NCBI GenBank assembly: GCA_964573255.1
Contig: CAZNJB010000029.1
Location: forward strand, 1-38,768
Direction of reading: 5' to 3'
Length of the DNA: 38,768 nt
Source of the DNA: CAYNUJ01 sp964573255
GTDB lineage: Bacteria; Bacteroidota; Ignavibacteria; Ignavibacteriales; Melioribacteraceae
Below the pieces are notes generated by a model. The model was not told the DNA's origin and ran no database searches. It saw nothing but the letters and a program-made list of their open reading frames with translations. This document shows, piece by piece, positions 8,762 to 16,325 of this stretch. Each line of letters begins with the position of its first letter. The first letter of the stretch is position 1. The translations under genes and the position numbers were made by a program.

Positions 8762-9424
8762 TCAAAGGGAAATATTAATGGATGAAAGTACTTCGTAATC
8801 TCTGTCCTCAAATGGTTCGCGAAGATTTTTCATAGCATATTCTTGTATCCACTTTTCCCTTTGATAAAAAAGGACGAAAATTTCATTTTTATATGCTTCG
8901 AATATGGTTTCAACAAATTCAATTACTCTCTTTTCCTTAAAGGAATTATGAGACATTTTAAAATTTGTTAAATAGCTTTTCAGAATCTCAGGTTTTACAT
9001 ATTTATCTCCTGTAACCCAAGTATTTACAGTTGCCAGTGCAATAGGTTCGCCTTCTTTATTCATCGAAATTAAAACTAGATGAATTAGGTCACCCTTATC
9101 ATCTTCTACAAATGTATGAAAGTGTCCGTATTCATTGGGGCGATGAGCATGGAAAAATATTCGGCATCCATTTTCCTTATCTACTATGCCTCCGTCGTAG
9201 GGATAACGAACATATGGATCGAATACATACTTTTTACCATTCATTACTTTTAATACTAAATTGGAACCTTCCTTTCTTAAAGATTGGATGATGAATAAAA
9301 TCTTGTCTTTAGCAGCTTTAATAAATTCTTTTGAATTCTGATATAATTTTTCTGCTGTGGCTAATGGAGTGGTAACCAAAAATGCCGCAAAAAACGAGTT
9401 TTTTATGAAGTCTCTTCTATTCAT
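8762..9424 (-). CDS. Exported protein of unknown function with Tat-like signal
   Basis: I do not recognise this 220-residue protein with confidence. The N-terminus MNRRDFIKNSFFAAFLVTTP has twin arginines and a hydrophobic stretch, as in a Tat signal that exports folded, often cofactor-bearing proteins. The middle has a His-rich stretch, FFHAHRPNEYGHFHTFVEDD, which could bind a metal. That combination suggests a periplasmic metalloprotein, but no enzyme class can be assigned. AGGA precedes the start at good spacing. It is convergent with the chemosensory operon and lies just downstream of the YceI gene on the same strand, with a likely terminator between them. Confidence 0.78.
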   Translation of the reverse strand: MNRRDFIKNSFFAAFLVTTPLATAEKLYQNSKEFIKAAKDKILFIIQSLRKEGSNLVLKVMNGKKYVFDPYVRYPYDGGIVDKENGCRIFFHAHRPNEYGHFHTFVEDDKGDLIHLVLISMNKEGEPIALATVNTWVTGDKYVKPEILKSYLTNFKMSHNSFKEKRVIEFVETIFEAYKNEIFVLFYQREKWIQEYAMKNLREPFEDRDYEVLSSINISL

Positions 9425-9435
9425 TTTTTCCTCAT

Positions 9436-9471
9436 CAAATAAAAAATGAACTCCCCAATTTTTGAGGAGTT
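9436..9471 (-). terminator. Rho-independent terminator after the YceI gene
   Basis: Read on the minus strand, AACTCCTC and GGGGAGTT form an eight-pair stem (one G-T pair) around a seven-base AT loop. A CATTTTTTATTT tract follows. The hairpin begins about 10 bases past the YceI stop. Confidence 0.75.
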
Positions 9472-9481
9472 ATGAGTTTAC

Positions 9482-10273
9482 CTATTTCAATCCGCCACAT
9501 GGATTGCATTTTGCTTTATTCATTTTATTCATGCTGCAAGGATTACATTTACCATCCTTATGCATTTTATTCATACTGCAGGGGTTACATTTTCCGTCTT
9601 TATGCATTTTTGCCATTCCGCGAGGATTGCACCCACCGCAAGGATTGGCAACACTTACATTATCATCCGTAGCAATAAAATTAACGGCAACCTTTATGTT
9701 ATCATCCACTTTACCAACTACCATATTTGGAATATTTATTCCATAATCACCTAAATTGAAGTTAAAAGAAGCTTTAACTTTCAAAATATTTCCTTTTATT
9801 TTAGCTTTAGTTCTTTCATTCTCCTTAAAATAAGTTAGCTCAGCGGGAACATTAGTATCTTTGGTTACTCCGTGAACAGAAAATTTACCATGTAATATTG
9901 CTTTTACTTTTTTAGCGTCTTCCAATTTAGTAGATGATGCATCTGTTATACCTGTAAGCATAAATGTGGCATTTGGAAATTTTTCTGTATTTAACCAATT
10001 TGAACTTCCTAGATGTTCATCTCTCAAAGCAATACCGGTTTTTAAATTATTTAAATCAACAGTTACTTTACCTTTTGGATTCGATGTAATATTATTTATG
10101 TCAATCATAGCAATTGCTTCAATTGAGTTTGAAACGCCAACTATATTTTCCAGCGGTGCATCGGATTCGAAAGAAGCTTGATTTCGCGTATCTCCCGAAG
10201 CTTTGAATGTTTGTGCATTCAAACTAATGAAAGCCGTTAAAAGCATCATTACGAATAATCTTATTTTTTTCAT
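9482..10273 (-). CDS. YceI-family periplasmic protein with Cys-rich C-terminal repeat tail
   Basis: The 263-residue protein starts with a signal peptide ending near LNAQT. About 180 residues with YceI-like features follow: FKASGDT at the start, LKTGIALRDEHLGSSNWLNTEKFPNATF, HGKFSVHGVTKD, and FNFNLGDYGI near the end. YceI proteins are exported lipocalin-like barrels that bind isoprenoid lipids. From residue 208 the protein leaves the family. It ends in a tail with eight cysteines in four CxxC pairs, one CGGC and three CNPC. The tail includes a 14-residue repeat beginning MHKDGKCNPC, present twice exactly and once degenerate. None is followed by His, so these are not heme c sites. GGAG precedes the start. 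Confidence 0.9.
   Translation of the reverse strand: MKKIRLFVMMLLTAFISLNAQTFKASGDTRNQASFESDAPLENIVGVSNSIEAIAMIDINNITSNPKGKVTVDLNNLKTGIALRDEHLGSSNWLNTEKFPNATFMLTGITDASSTKLEDAKKVKAILHGKFSVHGVTKDTNVPAELTYFKENERTKAKIKGNILKVKASFNFNLGDYGINIPNMVVGKVDDNIKVAVNFIATDDNVSVANPCGGCNPRGMAKMHKDGKCNPCSMNKMHKDGKCNPCSMNKMNKAKCNPCGGLK
9485..9652 (-). repeat. Tandem CNPC repeat region at the end of the YceI gene
   Basis: The 3' end of the gene encodes a 14-residue unit (start MHKDGKCNPCSMNK) at residues 223-236 and 237-250. A shortened third copy occupies 251-263, and an earlier degenerate NPCGGCNPRGM lies at 209-220. The two exact protein repeats give a 42-base tandem DNA repeat, which could change copy number by slippage or recombination. 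Confidence 0.85.
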
Positions 10274-10351
10274 TTTGTTACTCCATTTATTTTGTTAGTG
10301 ATTTCTTCTCTTATTTGCGATACAAGGTTAGGGATAAACGAAGAATCTATC

Positions 10352-10367
10352 TGTCCGTTAACGGACA
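10352..10367. promoter_or_regulatory. 16-bp perfect palindrome upstream of the YceI gene
   Basis: TGTCCGTTAACGGACA is its own reverse complement. It lies about 80 bases upstream of the YceI start codon. Reading toward that gene, a TAACCTTG (seven of eight matches to TAnnTTTG) occurs about 20 bases downstream of the palindrome's end, so it occupies an activator-like position. The 5-6-5 layout resembles CRP/FNR-family sites. No regulator is identified. Confidence 0.45.
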
Positions 10368-10435
10368 TTAAGTCCATTATAAAAAAGATGATAGTAAACT
10401 GTGGAAGCTGAAATTATGTTTTTGAAGTGGTAAAT

Positions 10436-10473
10436 GAAAATATGCAGCCATACCGTTATAGTGATATGGCTGC
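10436..10473 (-). terminator. Terminator hairpin after the large multiheme cytochrome gene
   Basis: GCAGCCATA and TATGGCTGC (10444-10452 and 10465-10473) form a perfect nine-pair stem around a 12-base loop. It starts seven bases past the cytochrome stop on the minus strand. The following tract is ATATTTTCATTT, a modest U-run. Confidence 0.65.
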
Positions 10474-10479
10474 TGAAAG

Positions 10480-11778
10480 TTATTTTTCTCTATTATATTC
10501 GAATTTTTGATGACATCCCGGCATACAAGAACCCCCGTTTTCAGTTTCTTTATAATTTAAAGGCATTTTCCATTTGCCAAATAATACCTTATTTGCAATC
10601 AAATGTGATTTATTTGAACCATGAACTTCATGACAAGTAGTGCAGTTACGTCCCTTATTCTTCGATATATGGAAGAAATGAAGATTTTTATTACCTTTTC
10701 GAAATTCTGTAAATTCGGTTCCGTATTCTTTATCCAACTTATCGGAATCATGACAATCAAAGCAGAGTTGGAAATATTTTGAACTTGGTTTTTCTGCATA
10801 TGCACCAAATGGAAATGCTCCGTTTAAGAGGAAATAATTTTGGGAATAATGTGGATTGTGGCAGCTTATACATTCTCCATCTGCAACAGGAGGGTGAGGT
10901 GTTGTAGCATTAACTACGATGTTTTTTATATTTTTTATCTTTCGATCCTTAGATTTATATGTTCTGTCATGACATTCAAAACATAGATCGGAACCAGTTT
11001 GTATCAGAAGTGACTCCGAATTGGTTGCATGTGGATTATGACAGCTCACACAGCTTTTCTTTTCATTTAATGCTTTATGAACTACGAGTGAAGAATCCAT
11101 TTCTTCAGATTTGTCATCGTGACATTCAAAACAAAGATTAGGTAAGTTATCTTTCAATAAATATTTCACGTGAGCATTATGCGGAGTATGACAATCTGTA
11201 CAACTGCCTTCGTATGCGGCATGAACAGTTGTCATTTCCAATTTATCTTTTTTATCTACGTGACACATAAAACAAAGTTCCGGCGGCTCTTCGCGCAAAA
11301 GTGTTGATAGGGAAGAAGCGTGTGGATCGTGGCAGGCTACACATTGTCGGCTGATAACAGGTCCATGTTTAATAATATCTTTTTCTTCATCCACGTCGTG
11401 ACATTCAAAACAAAGATTACCCGGATTTTCATCTCTTAGGATAGTTTCAAAATCAGATCCGTGAGGATTATGGCAAGTAGTGCAATCACCCGATTCCAGA
11501 GCCGGATGGATGTTTAAGTTTTCTTCAGGGGCATCATGACATGAATAACATAAATCGGGCATCTCATCTGTTAATTCAAATTCGGTCCCTGCTCTTTTAG
11601 GGTGGTCCGATTCAGTTTGGTCGTGACAAGTTAGACACCCATCTTCCATCGCAGGATGTTCAAATTCGTGTTCCGATATACCCTTATGACAGTTGTCGTT
11701 TTCACAAGAACTTTCTTGTGCCAATATAACTGAGGTCTGAATTAAAATAATAGTAAAGAGTAATAATGTCTTTTTCAT
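10480..11778 (-). CDS. Exported multiheme c-type cytochrome, 13 CXXCH plus 2 expanded heme motifs
   Basis: This 432-residue protein has a signal peptide (about residues 1-20, ending LAQES). I count 13 CXXCH motifs, mostly in doubled-CXXCH units of the form C-x-x-C-H-[DN]-P-H followed by LCFECH. Two atypical motifs frame them: CENDNCH (CX4CH) at the N-terminus and CMPGCH (CX3CH) at the C-terminus. All 15 would give roughly one heme per 29 residues. It is the last gene of the operon, eight bases after the outer-membrane barrel gene and followed by a hairpin. The best guess is a periplasmic or surface electron carrier working with that barrel. There is no lipobox. Confidence 0.93.
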   Translation of the reverse strand: MKKTLLLFTIILIQTSVILAQESSCENDNCHKGISEHEFEHPAMEDGCLTCHDQTESDHPKRAGTEFELTDEMPDLCYSCHDAPEENLNIHPALESGDCTTCHNPHGSDFETILRDENPGNLCFECHDVDEEKDIIKHGPVISRQCVACHDPHASSLSTLLREEPPELCFMCHVDKKDKLEMTTVHAAYEGSCTDCHTPHNAHVKYLLKDNLPNLCFECHDDKSEEMDSSLVVHKALNEKKSCVSCHNPHATNSESLLIQTGSDLCFECHDRTYKSKDRKIKNIKNIVVNATTPHPPVADGECISCHNPHYSQNYFLLNGAFPFGAYAEKPSSKYFQLCFDCHDSDKLDKEYGTEFTEFRKGNKNLHFFHISKNKGRNCTTCHEVHGSNKSHLIANKVLFGKWKMPLNYKETENGGSCMPGCHQKFEYNREK

Positions 11779-11786
11779 AACTGACT

Positions 11787-13745
11787 CTAAAAGTTTCTTT
11801 TTAGTTTTATGTATGTATTAAAATAATTATTTATCTCGCCCAGATAATTTCTTACGAAAAATTCTCCACCTAGAATTACATCTATTGAGCGGTAGATAGT
11901 TAGTAATTCAATTTTTCCAGTCGAAAGACTGAGATCAATTCCTTTTCCTTCTTGCATTCTGTAGCTAGCTTCAAAATTAAGTTTAGAATAAAAACTGAGC
12001 ATATAACTGATCTTAGTTACTACATCAATAAAATTTTGGGTTAAATTTTCACTGATAAAGAAGAACTTTCTGTAATTAGCTGAAAGGGAGATCAATGCTT
12101 TTCCTTCTTTCCAGTACCCGTATTCAATAAAATATCTGTCAGATAAATATGGAATAATGTTGCTCTTAAAATCATCGCGCTCCGCACCGGATGAAAATCC
12201 TTTATATCTTAATTTTATTGAATATTGATCCCTGTCAATTTCTCTTAACGCTATATTGTCGACATTATATTTTTCAAAGAATTTTAGATTACTATTTGAA
12301 TAACTTATTTCAATGAAATTCTCGAATAGATTTAATGAAATAAAAAAGTTTTGATTAAGTGAAGTGTACTGAAATGAGGGATCGATAGTCGTTATGTAAT
12401 CAACTAAGACTTTTTCTCCATCTGATATTTGTCCCCCTAGAGTTCGCCGGATTTCAATATACTGTTCTCTTCTTATTATTTGATAATCTATATCGCGTCT
12501 ATATATAATTAAACCGTCAGAACTTTTTACAATAATACTGTTTACATCAACATTAGGATTAACTAAAAGAATTATACTTTGATCATCAAGAATATGATTT
12601 TCGTCCCTTATAAAATTATGTGAAATGTTTGATGAACTTGCTTTGTTCTCTCTGTCTAAATTGAAAGAGATAGTAAGTTTTCCTGTTGGGATATTTTTAA
12701 CATAATTTATTCCTAAACTCTGTCTGTTTATTTTTTCAATACTACTGTTCTGCTTACTTTCGGTAATTGAGAAAGAAGCATTTGAAAACAAACTCTCGTA
12801 TAATTTATGTTTAGCTCCAAGGTCAAAATTAAATTGCTTTGAATTTAATGCTTTGTATTTAGCACTATTAGCCAGGAGATTAGTGGTTACAGTCACATTA
12901 CTAGGTAAATAGAAGTTAATGTTTTCATAAATCTGGATCCGTGAACTTGCATCAAAACCAGCTCTATTTAAATAATCCATTCTTGAGTTTATTCCGATTT
13001 TTAGAGGTGTTTCAAATGAACCGGATGAACTTAAACTGGTCTCAAAATTATTTGAATTTATTTCGGCATTGCTTAGAGAATATGTTCTACTGAAATTCGA
13101 ATAATTTATATTCAATCTATTCTGTAATGCACCAAATAACGCTAAAGATGTAAATAAATTCAAGTTATTATTCCGATTCTTGAATTCTCTGTTTATTTGA
13201 ATTTCTTTTTGAATCCAGTTATCATAATCATATTTGATTCTGAATGGAAGTATCTTGTTAGTTGCATTAATTACAACACCGGTACTATTACGGAATAATT
13301 CAGAGTTGGAAGTATAATCCCGATTTATAAATGAATGATCAATATTTAAGTAGAATGAAGCATTATAGGGGCGCTTCTTAAAAAGATAAAGCGAAGTATG
13401 AAATTTCTCCGAATTCGTGTTCTGAGTTCTTGTGGGAATGATAATATATTCGTTTGATTCTGTACCAGGACGGTAAGAAAGTTCTGTATCTATGAGAATA
13501 AAATTAGGGTGTAGGATAAATGTTTCAGCGCTAAGTTCAAAAATACCACGGAAGAGTTTAGAGTCTAATTCTTCCACATGAGCATTTTTACCCATAAAAT
13601 ATTGATATGAATAATTACCGGAAAAGGTTGCCGAACCCTTGATATATTTTAAGTTCCAAAATTTCATCGTAGAACTTTGTCCGTAAACTTCTAGCATTTG
13701 CAAGGATAAAAGTATCAACGCATATTTAATAATATGTTTTAGCAA
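11787..13745 (-). CDS. Large outer-membrane beta-barrel, probable porin partner of multiheme cytochromes
   Basis: With the start used here the protein has 652 residues. A signal peptide (LKHIIKYALILLSLQMLEVYGQ) is followed by long alternating polar/hydrophobic strands throughout, and the chain ends in Phe, as outer-membrane barrels do. The size fits a barrel of roughly 26-30 strands. I see no sequence motif of a named family. The frame is open upstream to an ATG at 13853, inside the preceding gene. I prefer TTG at 13745 because GGAG lies five bases before it and a clean signal peptide follows; ATG at 13790 is an alternative. Lying between a 5-heme lipoprotein and a cytochrome with up to 15 hemes, it looks like the pore of a porin-cytochrome conduit. 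That role is inferred. Confidence 0.82.
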   Translation of the reverse strand: MLKHIIKYALILLSLQMLEVYGQSSTMKFWNLKYIKGSATFSGNYSYQYFMGKNAHVEELDSKLFRGIFELSAETFILHPNFILIDTELSYRPGTESNEYIIIPTRTQNTNSEKFHTSLYLFKKRPYNASFYLNIDHSFINRDYTSNSELFRNSTGVVINATNKILPFRIKYDYDNWIQKEIQINREFKNRNNNLNLFTSLALFGALQNRLNINYSNFSRTYSLSNAEINSNNFETSLSSSGSFETPLKIGINSRMDYLNRAGFDASSRIQIYENINFYLPSNVTVTTNLLANSAKYKALNSKQFNFDLGAKHKLYESLFSNASFSITESKQNSSIEKINRQSLGINYVKNIPTGKLTISFNLDRENKASSSNISHNFIRDENHILDDQSIILLVNPNVDVNSIIVKSSDGLIIYRRDIDYQIIRREQYIEIRRTLGGQISDGEKVLVDYITTIDPSFQYTSLNQNFFISLNLFENFIEISYSNSNLKFFEKYNVDNIALREIDRDQYSIKLRYKGFSSGAERDDFKSNIIPYLSDRYFIEYGYWKEGKALISLSANYRKFFFISENLTQNFIDVVTKISYMLSFYSKLNFEASYRMQEGKGIDLSLSTGKIELLTIYRSIDVILGGEFFVRNYLGEINNYFNTYIKLKRNF

Positions 13746-13770
13746 AAGATCTCCGCATAAAGAATAATTT

Positions 13771-14325
13771 TTATAAAAAGAATTCTTCATTAGAACCATG
13801 CGGGTCATGGCATTCCCAACAATCAGTATCTTCAATTTCGAGATGAACTTCATTCTTTATAATATCATTCATCTGATGACAGTACAAACAAAGTTTTTGT
13901 CCCTTTCTTTTGAGCATAAATTTATTTTTATCCATATGAGGATGATGACATTCAGTACAATAACCTGCGGAAGCAGGTCCATGCTTAAATTGAACTTCAG
14001 ACAAAAAATTATCATGACATTTGAAACAGAGGGCAGGCGGCTGTGATAAAAGTTCATTCCCTTTTTTAAGATTGTGACAATCACCGCATAATCTTTGCCG
14101 AAATGGTTCGTGAAAAAACATTTTTAATTCCGATTGTTTAACAATCAACTGCCGCCTTTTTATTTTACTGGAATCAACTGTAATTACTTTTTCAAGCTTA
14201 ACCTTTTTAAATGGATTCGGAACACCGTCAAAGAAGAAACTGAGTACTTTGTATTTAGTTTCTTCGCTGCAAGCCACTAGAAAAGTCAGCGAAATTATTA
14301 CCAATAAAAAACGGTGTATCCTCAT
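13771..14325 (-). CDS. Pentaheme c-type cytochrome lipoprotein
   Basis: The 184-residue product begins MRIHRFLLVIISLTFLVACS, a lipoprotein signal with lipobox LVAC. Five CXXCH motifs occupy the C-terminal half: CGDCH, CFKCH, CTECH, CLYCH and CWECH. HGPASAGYCTECHHPH and CHDPHGS match the doubled-CXXCH pattern of the larger cytochrome downstream. It is probably anchored to the inner face of the outer membrane or at the cell surface. The frame extends 14 codons upstream, but this start gives the signal peptide and a 10-base gap from the NHL gene. It is followed by the barrel gene, so it is a natural electron donor or acceptor for the conduit. Confidence 0.92.
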   Translation of the reverse strand: MRIHRFLLVIISLTFLVACSEETKYKVLSFFFDGVPNPFKKVKLEKVITVDSSKIKRRQLIVKQSELKMFFHEPFRQRLCGDCHNLKKGNELLSQPPALCFKCHDNFLSEVQFKHGPASAGYCTECHHPHMDKNKFMLKRKGQKLCLYCHQMNDIIKNEVHLEIEDTDCWECHDPHGSNEEFFL

Positions 14326-14335
14326 TTTTTTTGAA

Positions 14336-15400
14336 TTATTTATCTTCTTCAATAAATCCGTAAACACCTATTTTGTCCGGACCGTATTGGTTTGTAACTA
14401 AGATTAAATATTTTAGTTTAAATCCCGGTGCCACTAAATCCTCAAAGTATTCAGTATTGTCGTAATCGATGTAAACTTTTGCCGGTAGCCACATATCACC
14501 GGGACCGTTATAAGTGCCGCCAAAAAACATTAATAAATTACCTGCTTTATCAAATAATTGTACATTTTCAAAACCACTATCAACAACATATAAATTATGT
14601 TCATTATCAACGGCAATTCCTTTAGGTCTAACAAACTGTCCAGTTCCTCTGCCGTAACTACCGACGCTTCTGACGAATTTTCCATCGAGTGTAAAAATCT
14701 TAATTTTAAATGCACCAAAATCGCTGACGAAAAGAGTATCATCCTTAATAAACAAATTAGTAGGGGAATTCAGGAAACCTGGATCTTCATCATCGTAATC
14801 GGGAATACTTCGTAAAAATTCGAAATTGTCTGCCGAATAAATTTCAATACTATTTTGTATAATATTAGTTACATAAATCTCGTTATTATAATAAAATACA
14901 TCGGTAGGTTTAAGTTTTTTTGCGTCGCCAAGTTTCCCTTTATATTTAAGATCCGGTCCAAAAATTATCACTTCTCGTCTTTCAGAATCTGCTACGTAAA
15001 TATTTCCTTTGGGATCTATGTCTATGTTAATTGGTTTTTTGATAGTCCCGAATCCTGTTGGTTGAAAGTATCGAAATGTTCTTGTTTCAAGGTCAATAAT
15101 TATTAATCCACCAAGAATAGTATCGCATATATAAATTTTACCTTTATAAATTCTAACACCGTAGGGTTTAATAATCGGATCGCCCTTTTCATCTCCTGCA
15201 ACATATTTCATTAGAGAACTTTGTTCTCCGATTACATCGATAGAATTGCTGAACTTTGTTAAAAATTGGATTTTAGCTGTATCCGGAGGTGGAGGGAAGA
15301 TAATATACTCAGAAGATTTTTTAGAAACATTCGATGAGCAAGAATATAAAAATGATATGCTGACTAATGCGAATAATATTTTCGTAGTTCTAAAAAACAT
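14336..15400 (-). CDS. NHL-repeat beta-propeller lipoprotein
   Basis: The 354-residue protein has a lipoprotein signal (FALVSISFLYSCSS, lipobox LYSC) and repeated NHL blades. Examples are KPINIDIDPKGNIYVADSER and RPKGIAVDNEHNLYVVDSG, each followed by a V-x-I/L-F-D/G strand. It probably forms a six-bladed propeller. NHL propellers usually bind proteins or ligands, and none of the residues seen points to catalysis. It opens the operon with the pentaheme, barrel and large cytochrome genes. GGAG precedes the start by six bases. It is clearly related to the propeller encoded at 20352-21320; both end in a matching W-L-P blade. Confidence 0.92.
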   Translation of the reverse strand: MFFRTTKILFALVSISFLYSCSSNVSKKSSEYIIFPPPPDTAKIQFLTKFSNSIDVIGEQSSLMKYVAGDEKGDPIIKPYGVRIYKGKIYICDTILGGLIIIDLETRTFRYFQPTGFGTIKKPINIDIDPKGNIYVADSERREVIIFGPDLKYKGKLGDAKKLKPTDVFYYNNEIYVTNIIQNSIEIYSADNFEFLRSIPDYDDEDPGFLNSPTNLFIKDDTLFVSDFGAFKIKIFTLDGKFVRSVGSYGRGTGQFVRPKGIAVDNEHNLYVVDSGFENVQLFDKAGNLLMFFGGTYNGPGDMWLPAKVYIDYDNTEYFEDLVAPGFKLKYLILVTNQYGPDKIGVYGFIEEDK

Positions 15401-15423
15401 GTTGCACTCCGTGTAATTGTCAA

Positions 15424-15450
15424 TAAAAAAAGGCGGAATAACCCGCCTTT
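15424..15450 (-). terminator. Rho-independent terminator between the 4-heme cytochrome gene and the NHL operon
   Basis: On the minus strand, AAAGGCGG and CCGCCTTT form an eight-pair stem with a six-base loop, followed directly by a T-run. It lies about 30 bases past the tetraheme gene stop and upstream of the NHL lipoprotein gene. The two are therefore probably separate or attenuated transcription units. Confidence 0.85.
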
Positions 15451-15479
15451 AATGTAATAAAATAACTGTAAATTTAATA

Positions 15480-16103
15480 TTACTTTTTGTGACAAGTTAA
15501 GCATAAAGCTGAACCATTATTTGATTTAACGAGTAATTTAGTTCCGTTGACCGCAACTGTGTTGTGAACATCGTGGCAGCTTGCACATTCCATTTTACCG
15601 CCTATCAATAAGTCTTGAGCAATTGTTCCGCCTAATCCACTGTTAGTAGAAGTTGGATTGTAAATTTCACCGTCAGCAGCAGCTAAAGCTGCGTCGTATG
15701 TGAATGAAACAGGGTGATCGTTTGAAAGGTCAGTGCTAAAGTTTTTGCCACCGCTTACAAAATTAGTTCCGTTAGTTTTGCCACCAAAGTTATCGATAGC
15801 AACAGTACCGTCGTGACAACTTAAACAAAGTTTGGATGCTCCGTCAGGTTGATTTGCTGTTCCGTTGAAAGTAGAGCTACTATAAACTGTAAATGTTGAG
15901 GACGTAACTTGGTGATTCCATAATGGTGCGTCTGTCACTGTATTATCGGCATTGTGAGGTGTATGGCAGACAACGCAAATCTCACCGGTGTTGTTCCAGT
16001 TTTTACCTGAAAAATCATGATCTGAATTTGTTATTGTCTGAGCAAATACACCGCTCGAAATAAAGAATAAAACAATAATTGCTAATAAATTTGATACTTT
16101 CAT
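15480..16103 (-). CDS. Small tetraheme c-type cytochrome
   Basis: The 207-residue exported protein has a signal peptide (MKVSNLLAIIVLFFISSGVFAQ) and four CXXCH sites: CVVCH, CLSCH, CASCH and CLTCH. The conserved block CVVCHTPHN...APLWN...QPDGASKLCLSCHDGTVA...NDHPVSF closely matches the N-terminal third of the 12-heme cytochrome at 18677-20362. The start at 16103 is set by AGGAG seven to eight bases upstream; the frame continues 16 codons further without a signal. It forms its own transcription unit, with a terminator downstream and promoter-like elements upstream. It is likely a soluble periplasmic carrier or a secreted cytochrome. Confidence 0.93.
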   Translation of the reverse strand: MKVSNLLAIIVLFFISSGVFAQTITNSDHDFSGKNWNNTGEICVVCHTPHNADNTVTDAPLWNHQVTSSTFTVYSSSTFNGTANQPDGASKLCLSCHDGTVAIDNFGGKTNGTNFVSGGKNFSTDLSNDHPVSFTYDAALAAADGEIYNPTSTNSGLGGTIAQDLLIGGKMECASCHDVHNTVAVNGTKLLVKSNNGSALCLTCHKK

Positions 16104-16185
16104 TTTAGAGCTCCTTTGATAATTCGAGAGTATGTAGAATAGTTTTGTCATTAAATTATTTAGTAATTAGTAATTATTTACGTGT

Positions 16186-16223
16186 GAAATATGGGGAATG
16201 TAAACGAATTGGGAAATGCCCCT
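16186..16223 (-). promoter_or_regulatory. Candidate promoter of the tetraheme cytochrome with AGGGGCA box
   Basis: Read on the minus strand: AGGGGCA, then TTT, 20 bases, then CATATTTC (six of eight matches to TAnnTTTG). The leader to the start codon would be about 75 bases. The same geometry (AGGGGCA-TTG-N20-TATCTTTA) stands in front of the NHL/12-heme operon at 21365-21402. The poor -33 element suggests it needs an activator. Confidence 0.45.
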
Positions 16224-16265
16224 CACAGGGCTAATTTTTTTACCCGTGAAAGGTTACTGTAAAAA

Positions 16266-16281
16266 TACCCCTTAAGGGGTA
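16266..16281. promoter_or_regulatory. Perfect 7-2-7 palindrome, NarL-like operator or short terminator
   Basis: TACCCCTTAAGGGGTA is a perfect 16-bp palindrome. It fits the NarL/NarP heptamer pair TACYYMT-N2-AKRRGTA exactly. It lies between a NarL-type regulator gene and the tetraheme cytochrome gene, 43 bases upstream of the AGGGGCA box. On the minus strand it is also followed by TTTTT, so it could act as a short terminator (six pairs, TTAA loop) for the regulator gene that ends at 16326. Confidence 0.5.
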
Positions 16282-16325
16282 GCTACATCATTCAATATAG
16301 GGTAAGAGCTAACATAAATAATCTG

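Noticed and set aside
8728..8767. Two short hairpins (TCACA/TGTGA and CTTTGA/TCAAAG) between the chemosensory operon and the Tat-signal gene
   Set aside because: Stems of five and six pairs with no proper T-run; too weak to call terminators in AT-rich sequence.
9462..9746. Open frames on the plus strand opposite the YceI tail, with a visibly repeated protein sequence
   Set aside because: The repetition only mirrors the CNPC repeat of the YceI gene on the other strand; no ribosome site or signal.
10480..11100. CRISPR-like regular repeats in the cytochrome genes
   Set aside because: The periodicity is from recurring CXXCH codons in coding sequence, with no constant repeat or spacers. No CRISPR array was seen anywhere.
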